NCBI RefSeq assembly: GCF_000276665.1
Contig: NW_004955405.1
Span: forward strand, 16,535,262-16,599,261
Source of the DNA: Chinchilla lanigera
Taxonomy: Eukaryota > Chordata > Mammalia > Rodentia > Chinchillidae
Direction: 5' to 3'
DNA: 64,000 bases
Shown here: piece by piece, positions 57,490-64,000 of the stretch
How positions within the stretch are numbered: position 1 is the stretch's first letter
How the letters are laid out: each line of letters starts with the position of its first letter
Program-made: the position numbers and the translations under genes
Notes under the pieces: generated by a model
The model's input: only the letters and a program-made list of their open reading frames with translations
What the model was told of the DNA's origin: nothing
Database searches by the model: none

Positions 57490-57800
57490 TTTTGGTCAAC
57501 TTATTTTGCTTCTCTAAGCTTTAGTTAAAAAATATAAAAAATGCAGATCATAAAACCCACCTTCTCTGCGACCATAGGTTATGGTAAGATTGTGAACCAC
57601 TGACTCACTTACTCAGCAGACAACAATGACAGCAGTATTTAAGGTATTTAATATTTCCCTGAAGCTGTTACACTACTTTAAAAGCAATGTATTAAATCAT
57701 TACAACAGCAAGAAGGCCAATTTTTGCCAGGCAGTGTGCTGTGTTCTGGGAATATAAATACCAATAAAAATGACATAGCTTTAGGAGTCATCTAGAGTAA
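57490..57800 (-). mobile_element. Weak MIR and L2 fragments
   Basis: 'cttctctaagctttagttaa' with 'ggttatggtaagattgtga' (57505-57600) resembles antisense MIR. 'ccaggcagtgtgctgtgttc' with 'gggaatataaataccaat' (57728-57770) resembles antisense L2. Both are weak. Confidence 0.35.
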
Positions 57801-58096
57801 AATAAGAGTTGGGCTTTAAGCAAGTTATTGCACAGATAAAAAACACAAACCTTGGATACAAAAGATATAAGGAGGAGAACAACATCTTAGTTTAACAAAG
57901 AGAACAGATACTTGTGCCAACCATGAGATAATTTAAATCAGTAGGTGATGGTTACAACTATGAATGATCATAACTTATACCAGTGGATGCTGAGGTTTTT
58001 GAGTGAGCTAAATATTTGTAAGCCTCTAGCTAAGTAAATTTTAGAAAAACTTTGCAGTACAAATTTGATCCCTATGGAATTTCCCAAGGGCTTTTG
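57801..58096. other. Unassigned DNA
   Basis: Nothing is recognised in this stretch. Confidence 0.4.
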
Positions 58097-58108
58097 AAGA
58101 GTTTCCTT

Positions 58109-58195
58109 TTTTTTTTTTTCCTGGTACCGGGAATTGAACTCATGATCTTGCACTTGCCAGGCAGGCACTGTGCCACTGAGCTAAATCCCCAACCC
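58109..58195 (-). mobile_element. ID-type SINE with perfect 12-bp target duplication
   Basis: In antisense: a T-run, 'ctggtaccgggaattgaact', 'gatcttgcacttgccaggc' and 'gagctaaatccccaaccc'. The dodecamer aagagtttcctt flanks it exactly at 58097-58108 and 58196-58207. The minus frame at 57968-58168 runs through it and is not a gene. Confidence 0.95.
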
Positions 58196-58510
58196 AAGAG
58201 TTTCCTTCTTAAGGTTATAATTTGAGCGGATAGATGTGACTAAAAAATGGTAAAAATTGCTTAAAATTATATTTCTTTACAAATTCGCCCCTTTCCATGA
58301 ACAATCTGCCCAGTTTCTCCCCTTAGAGAATAAAATAAAAATAAATTTGTCTCCCTGGTACTCTAAACTAGAAAGAAATGGCCCCATCCCATGGAAGTAA
58401 TGAGGAAAGACTCTTTGTCCTTTTTGCTAAAAAAAAGTTATGATTAGTCATTGAAGGCAGTGTAGTAGAGCATGGGTTTAATCCACAGTATTAGAAAAAA
58501 GACCAAAAAG

Positions 58511-58660
58511 TCTTATACTTGAAATCAAGGATATCTGGTTTTGAATTTTATTTGTACACTTTATACTTGTAGTTAAGGAGACAAGTGTGTGTGTATCCTT
58601 GGATCTTATACTTGAAGTCAAGGATATCTGACTTTGAATTTTATTTGTATATTCTAATAA
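58511..58660 (+). repeat. Local ~48-bp direct duplication, 93-bp period
   Basis: 'tcttatacttgaaatcaagg' at 58511 recurs as 'tcttatacttgaagtcaagg' at 58604, and similarity continues through 'ttgaattttatttgta'. A third partial echo, 'ctttatacttgtagttaagg', starts near 58559. It lies within or next to a probable minus-strand MIR ('aacctcaatttccacatctg', 58690-58780). Confidence 0.8.
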
Positions 58661-58892
58661 AAAAATTTGGGGGTATTTACATTTAACAGTTTGAAACCTC
58701 AATTTCCACATCTGTAAAGAGAATAATGATGGTTCCTTGTGATGTAACTTATAAAGTACTATAGAAACATTGACAGTATTATCTTATGATTATCTTTTAG
58801 TGGTATTTGGCATGAATTGAGACTGAAATATTATACACAGATCTTATACAAAAACCTTTGCTTTTAGATATATCCATTTAAGATCAATAATT

Positions 58893-59040
58893 GGCTGGGT
58901 GTGGTGGCTCATGCTTGTAACACTAGCAATTAGGAGGCTGAGGCAGGAAGATTGCCACCTGTCTGAGGCCAACCAGAACTACATGGCAAGATTGTGTCTC
59001 AAAAACAAACAAACAAAAAAATAAACAAAAAACCAAAAAA
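58893..59040 (+). mobile_element. B1-type (7SL-derived) SINE
   Basis: 'ggctgggtgtggtggctcat', 'aggaggctgaggcaggaaga', 'gaggccaaccagaactacat' and 'gcaagattgtgtctcaaaaa' give a complete monomer with an A/C-rich tail. Flanks aagatcaataatt (58880-58892) and aaggtcaatagtt (59050-59062) match at 11 of 13 positions. Confidence 0.9.
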
Positions 59041-59062
59041 GCCTACAAGAAGGTCAATAGTT

Positions 59063-60076
59063 CATTTCAAAATAGTATTGGAACTTGAGAACAGTTGTTA
59101 GGACTTGTGTCTGTTTTGTATGTGAATCACTTTTTTGTGGTCCTTTGAGTAACTTACTAACTTGACTATGGTTTTAGAGACTAATTAGCTTATTTTACTC
59201 TATGATAATAGTACACAGGGAGTCTTTGTTATTCCTGACTATGGAGCAAAAGCTCTTATAACATGAAGCTGTTTACTAATATTTACCTAAAAAACGGCCT
59301 CTATTCAAAAACTTCTCATGATTTACCATTCCATATTTCCCTGCATATATTATCAAACTTCCACAATAGGAAGAAACTTGCTAAAATGTAATGAAAATAC
59401 ACTGTGAATTATTGGAAAATGAAATGATCCTTTTTGAGTGAATCAGAAGTGAAGTGAAGAATTGCTTATAGTGTTTTCTTGCAATTTTGTCTGAACTGTA
59501 ATGACTCTAAAATTGACATTTGATTCTTTTGGTCCATTTTAAAATATTGATAAAATAACTTATTTTCTTTATTTGTACTTTTCAAGGAATACTATGAATC
59601 CAATTTTCTTAATCATTTATTATAAGATTACAGTCTCCTTTTAATGGACTGTTTTTTGGTACCAATTATCGTACAATACAGATCATCTATTAGGTATTGA
59701 ATTAAAGCCTGTCATCAAGTTTAGCAAAAAGTTTAATTCTAAACATGGTAAAGATTAAGAAAAGCATTAAATTTTGAGAGCTAGAGTTAAATCAATTTCT
59801 AGTTTTTATTTATTTCAGCTTATACCACACGCTAAAGAAAAAGTCTTAAACTTTCTTTAAAATAGGTGTTATCATAATAGCCACTATTAGAATGAATTTA
59901 TGCTGTTCATTTGATCATGTCATTCTTTTGTAGTGGATTGGAATTAGAAGAATAGAAATTCAGGAAGACCCAGGGAGGATTATATAAAATGTAATATTTT
60001 CTAATTAACTTGACATTTTCAAATCTTTCCCTGCCTCAGACACTGAAGTTTAAATCACACTTTGATTTTTGTGGTT
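59063..60076. other. Unassigned AT-rich DNA
   Basis: No gene or confident repeat is seen. Confidence 0.4.
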
Positions 60077-60235
60077 CAGATCTGTGGTTCTCCAAGAAGC
60101 TTGTCAGAGTTAGAATGACCTGGAGAGCTTTGGAAAAGTACTGATAGCAGGTTGTACTGGGCTCCATTTAAGGCAGCATCTCTGAGGTATAGAGCCCAAT
60201 CCGCCTGTTACCAGAACATGCCTGTGTGTCCAGTG
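60077..60235 (-). mobile_element. MER5-type hAT MITE
   Basis: 'ctgtggttctccaagaagct', 'agttagaatgacctggagag' and 'gcatctctgaggtatagagc' follow the antisense MER5A pattern at high divergence. Confidence 0.55.
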
Positions 60236-60774
60236 TAGGACTGAAATGGAGAGGCAAGGTTAGGAACCTCACATTGTGAGCATTTAGAAATGTGCACAGA
60301 ATTGCGATTAGCACCTCTCCATCTCCTGGTACCAGTGAGTCCAACATGTCTGCAGCATTATATTACACTCCACCCTCAGTTTTTCTTCCTTTTGCTCCCA
60401 TTTAGGTGATGTAAGTATCACTTTTTTAGAGTACAACTGGCTCCAGGATGCAGTTTTAGCAAGATTTCAGCTTGGCTGCCATTGTCAACTGGAATTGCTT
60501 TCTACAGAGCTAAACTGTTTTCCTCTCAAACAACTTTAAACAGTATGATTGCACATTGGCCAGGCTGAACCAGCTAGCTGTCTGATTTTCTCCATGCTCT
60601 CAGACCCTGGTGAAGCTTCTGACTATTAAATATTGCCCTTAAAATGAACCAATGCGAGTTCCTGTTGAGAATTTCAATGATTTACATCAGGGAATGCCCC
60701 AGACAGACAGTGAAGAGGAAAGATCCAGCTGCAAAGAGCGATAAAGTTGCCAGTGACAGCTTTGGTACTGAAGC
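60236..60774. other. Unassigned DNA
   Basis: Nothing is recognised in this stretch. Confidence 0.4.
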
Positions 60775-60872
60775 CTGGAACCTTGTCTGTGATCCCCACT
60801 CCTGGGTCCCTGGCTCCTAGAATGGCATCAAGCACAGAGTGGGAACATCATGAAAACTTGCTGAATAAAATA
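60775..60872 (+). mobile_element. L2 LINE 3' terminus
   Basis: 'gtgatccccactcctgggtc', 'ctggctcctagaatggcatc' and 'gaaaacttgctgaataaaat' resemble the sense end of L2. Confidence 0.5.
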
Positions 60873-61486
60873 CAGTGCATGAAAAACATCAGCACTGAGT
60901 GACTTTGTTATACCACGGCTTGTGGATACCAAGCTTCCCCTACTCAGTGACATAGAGTGTAGTTCACAATCAAACTGGTTAAACTTTCCTTTTCTCTGTA
61001 ATACACAGCTCCTGTTTTTTTAAAAAATAAATTTCCTAAATCCTTGTTTCATAATCTACTATGTAATTTCAATTTTATTAGTACATGTTTGTACTACATG
61101 AAGTTTACATTTCTCCTGGGGAGTAGTCTCAGGTACATAACATGGCTTATTTCTTTTTTAAGTCCTTTTCCGTTTAGCCCCCATCTCTAAATCTCCTTTC
61201 TCTATTTTTATTCTTGTATATTCATAATTTATTTTTAAAAAATCACTTTTTTCCATTTCTTTAGGTTTAGGAAGAAAGAAGTAATGAAAATTCAAATTTG
61301 TAGCTCTATTAGCAGCTTTCAAACTTCCTGGAGCATCACCTATAGAAAGAAATATATTGTACTTCTCAAATTTGAAATGCACACATAAGTAAAAAGTATT
61401 AAAATAGGACAGTGGGTTGTAACATTCCTATTTAATTCTCTCCTCTCCAAACATTTAAAATCTTTTGGTGATCATTTGCTTTCTGA
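60873..61486. other. Unassigned AT-rich DNA
   Basis: The 74-codon minus frame at 61158-61382 has no recognised domain. No confident repeat is seen. Confidence 0.4.
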
Positions 61487-61503
61487 TACACCACGTAATG
61501 GAT

Positions 61504-61623
61504 TTTTTTGGTTTATTTTGTTTTTTTTTTTTTGTTTTTTTTTCTCCGGTACCGGGAACCGAACTCACGACCTTGCACTTGCCAGGCAGGCGCTTTTGCC
61601 GCTGAGCTAAATCCCCAGCCCCC
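61504..61623 (-). mobile_element. Young ID-type SINE with 17-bp target duplication
   Basis: In antisense: a long T-rich tail, 'ccggtaccgggaaccgaact', 'cacgaccttgcacttgccag' and 'gctgagctaaatccccagcc'. CpG sites are retained, and the flanks tacaccacgtaatggat (61487-61503) and tataccacgtaatggat (61624-61640) differ once. It is the best-preserved SINE in the window. Confidence 0.97.
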
Positions 61624-61640
61624 TATACCACGTAATGGAT

Positions 61641-62059
61641 AGAAATTGAGAAAAAAACTATGAATTACACAATCATCTTTGGGCTGGAGAGGGAGGGAGG
61701 TCTGGTAACATGACTAATTAATAATTTTGTTCCCATTACATGTATGAATGAATAGCACAATAATTACTTCACTAATAATGACATTAATGGTGACTTACAC
61801 CTTTAAAAGTCATGTTAAAGTACTTATTAGTGAAAGAAAGAAGCATACTGATTAAGTCAGAAGAGAATAAAGTTAAAAAATTGAGAAATAAAAAGAGTAA
61901 GATGATTATAAGTACAATATATATTGTTTCATTGAAATTGTGTTTGTTTTGTAGAGTTTTTGACAGCATAGAAATTTCAGAGAAAGAAGAAGAGAAACTA
62001 CTGAATGATTTTTAATGGGAAATAATGTAATGGGAAAATTATAAGTGTTGAAAAGTACG
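61641..62059. other. Unassigned AT-rich DNA
   Basis: No gene or repeat is recognised. Frames at 61784-61969 (minus) and 61812-62015 (plus) overlap on opposite strands. Confidence 0.4.
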
Positions 62060-62760
62060 TGTTTAAAGATAGACAATGACAAATATTAATGAGGATGTAG
62101 AAAATTTGGAAACCTCAAATGTTGCTGGTGGGCATGCAGTGCAGCCATGAGAAGAAATGGTTGACAGTTCCTCAGCTCCTCAAAATGTTAAACACATGCT
62201 TACTATACGTGGAAACTATTGAATTCCTAAGTGTACATACAAAAAGAATGAAAATGAATGTTCACACAGACAATTGTGCACAATGAATGTTTGTAACACA
62301 TTACTCATAATAGCCAAAAGCTAGGAACAACCGAAATGTCCATCAACTAACAAATGGAGAAAATGTGGTACATTTAAAAATGGAATATAAGTCAGGGAGG
62401 AAAGCAAAGTACTAACACATGCTATAGTATGACTGAACTGTGAAAACGTTATGCTTACTGACACCAGGCAGTCAGAAAGGGTCACATATTATAGGATTTA
62501 TTTAGTATAAAATATCTAATACAGGCAAATTTATACAGGTAGAAAGCATGTTAAATGTTGTATAGAGTGGGAAGTGGGATGGCAAATGAGCAGTGGCTGC
62601 TAAGGGTGTAGAGTTTTTTGAGGGGCTGATGAAAATGTTCTAAAATTAGATCATGCTGCTGCATGTATTCATTAGCTTGTCCAGGTCATTCCTCATTGTA
62701 TACAAGTATCAAAACACCACAATGTGCCCTATTAGTGATTATTTGTCAATTAAAAATAAA
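62060..62760 (+). mobile_element. Ancient L1 3' end
   Basis: The order of blocks fits a sense L1M-type ORF2 tail and 3' UTR: 'gttgctggtgggcatgcagt', 'actcataatagccaaaagct', 'gtccatcaactaacaaatgg', 'gcagtggctgctaagggtgt' and 'gttctaaaattagatcatgc'. It is fully decayed. It is the only L1 on the plus strand here. Confidence 0.75.
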
Positions 62761-63629
62761 TGATGCAAAAGCCTTCCCAATCCTTAGATTTAAAATATCC
62801 TTCTCTTTTAGTGTAGGTTTTGTTTCACTGTTATTATTAACCCTTAACGAATTAACACGGGATATATTTTGAAGGATAGAGTGAGCTATGAACCTAGTTC
62901 CATTTTCTATTTTCTTGTATTGTTAAATAGAACATAACATTTACTGAATAAATCCTTCTCATCTTTAAAAATATTAAAACATAGGTTGCAGTGATGGTAT
63001 TATATTTCCACAAATATAAAGCCTACTGAACTATATATATTTTAAATATATAGATTTTAAATAGGTAGTAACCAAGTTATAGCTTATTAAAGCTATTTTT
63101 AAAAATTTAATTGAGTTTAAAAAATTTTAAATATTAAGAAATATATGGTTTTAGAATACAAGGGAAGTATTAAAGATGCTGTCACTTGACAAACAGAATG
63201 ATAGCTCCTACATTTTGCATGTAGTTAATATATTTATTTGCACAATAGTCCTACTCCTGGATGCCTTCAAATTGTGAAAATCAAAACTAGCATCTTGGTT
63301 TGGCTAAAATTAGTATAATATATGGGCCTATAAGATTTTTAATTGATAAAAATGATTTTTTGAGAAAAACGTCTAAAGCTAAGTCCAATGAAACATAAAA
63401 AAATAGCTCAAGAACAGAAGGAAAGAAACTAAAAGCAGAGGATATTCTGCAATGTAGGCTGTAGAACTCATGTTGCTAAATTTGATTCAAGATTTATATA
63501 ACTATACTTCAAAATTAACCTTTTCTCTTGTTCTCATAATTTAAATGGGGACCTGATTGCTTCCATTTCAGCAGTTGTTTAATTGCAATTTTCTGTGATT
63601 CAAAAATAGACACCAGGATTTTCATTTAA
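62761..63629. other. Unassigned AT-rich DNA
   Basis: Very AT-rich, with TA/TTTAAAAT runs near 63030-63150. No gene or confident repeat is seen. Confidence 0.4.
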
Positions 63630-64000
63630 TTTATTTTTTTTAACATAAGTTTATTTTAAAATCAAGTCAGTGTTTTGCAGTAACTTTAGCTTTTCAGAAA
63701 AGTTGCGAAGATAGCAGGGTTATGGATCCTTTACTCATTTCTCCTAAGGCTAACCATGGCACATTTGTTACAACTAAGGAAGCAGTGTTGGTATGTTAAT
63801 AATGACTAGACTCCAGGCATAACTGTGATTTCACAAATTTTCCATGTCCTTTTTTCTTTCTGATGATCTAAGTGAGGTTGCCACGTTGCATTTAGTCATC
63901 ATGTTATTAGTTTTCTTTGATCTGGAACGATATTTTAGTATTTCTTTTTGCATGATTTTAACTGTTTTCAGGGCTACTGATTAGTTACTTCTTAATAGTA
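63630..64000 (-). mobile_element. Ancient L1 3' UTR, cut by the window edge
   Basis: A T-rich left edge is followed by 'ctttagcttttcagaaaagt', 'gcgaagatagcagggttatg', 'ggctaaccatggcacatttg' and 'gttgccacgttgcatttag', the antisense L1M-type 3' region. It probably continues beyond the window. Confidence 0.6.

Overview
The window is repeat-dense, AT-rich nuclear DNA from a mammal, most likely a rodent outside the mouse/rat group. The evidence is its SINE content: tRNA-derived ID-type SINEs with young target-site duplications, a 7SL-derived B1 monomer and a B1-dID dimer (a rodent family). ID-like SINEs occur in squirrel-related and guinea-pig-related rodents, and I cannot choose between those lineages by eye. 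I find no intact host protein-coding gene, no convincing exon and no RNA gene. Almost every open reading frame is a chance frame, a microsatellite translation, or a piece of a transposon. The window looks like intergenic or deep intronic DNA.

Layout. Positions 1-10,600 hold a hAT transposon remnant, an MLT1-type LTR split by a younger MaLR LTR, a near-complete solo MaLR LTR (4194-4592), another MaLR LTR, a 192-bp hAT MITE with a perfect 8-bp target-site duplication (5801-5992), L2 and MIR fossils, and AAAAC and AT microsatellites. Positions 10,600-12,600 are a nest: an old minus-strand L1 carries a SINE and a MaLR LTR, and that LTR was itself hit by an ID SINE and by a short L1 3' fragment. 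Positions 12,600-21,250 are mostly unassigned DNA with a few SINE and MIR copies.

Positions 21,265-27,431 are a full-length minus-strand L1 bounded by a 15-bp target-site duplication (14 of 15 matching). Its 5' UTR carries a roughly 79-bp tandem subrepeat and a 270-bp monomer-like duplication; ORF1 and ORF2 are broken. Positions 27,450-32,390 contain microsatellites, an unexplained 161-bp direct duplication 0.8 kb apart, and a 100-N assembly gap inside a MaLR LTR.

Positions 32,394-40,086 are a nearly complete, defective minus-strand gamma-like endogenous retrovirus with two LTRs, a tRNA-His-type primer binding site, gag, pro-pol and env remnants, and a polypurine tract. Its primer site and Gag N-terminus point to an HERV-H-like lineage. 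Positions 40,100-64,000 are AT-rich unassigned DNA with scattered MaLR LTRs, ID/B1 SINEs, L2/MIR/MER5-type fossils and two older L1 ends.

Together the elements record layered insertions rather than a functional pathway. LTR and L1 elements are strongly biased to the minus strand (15 of 17 by my count), which would fit an intron of a gene transcribed on the plus strand. That is inference. I found no undescribed biological system here.
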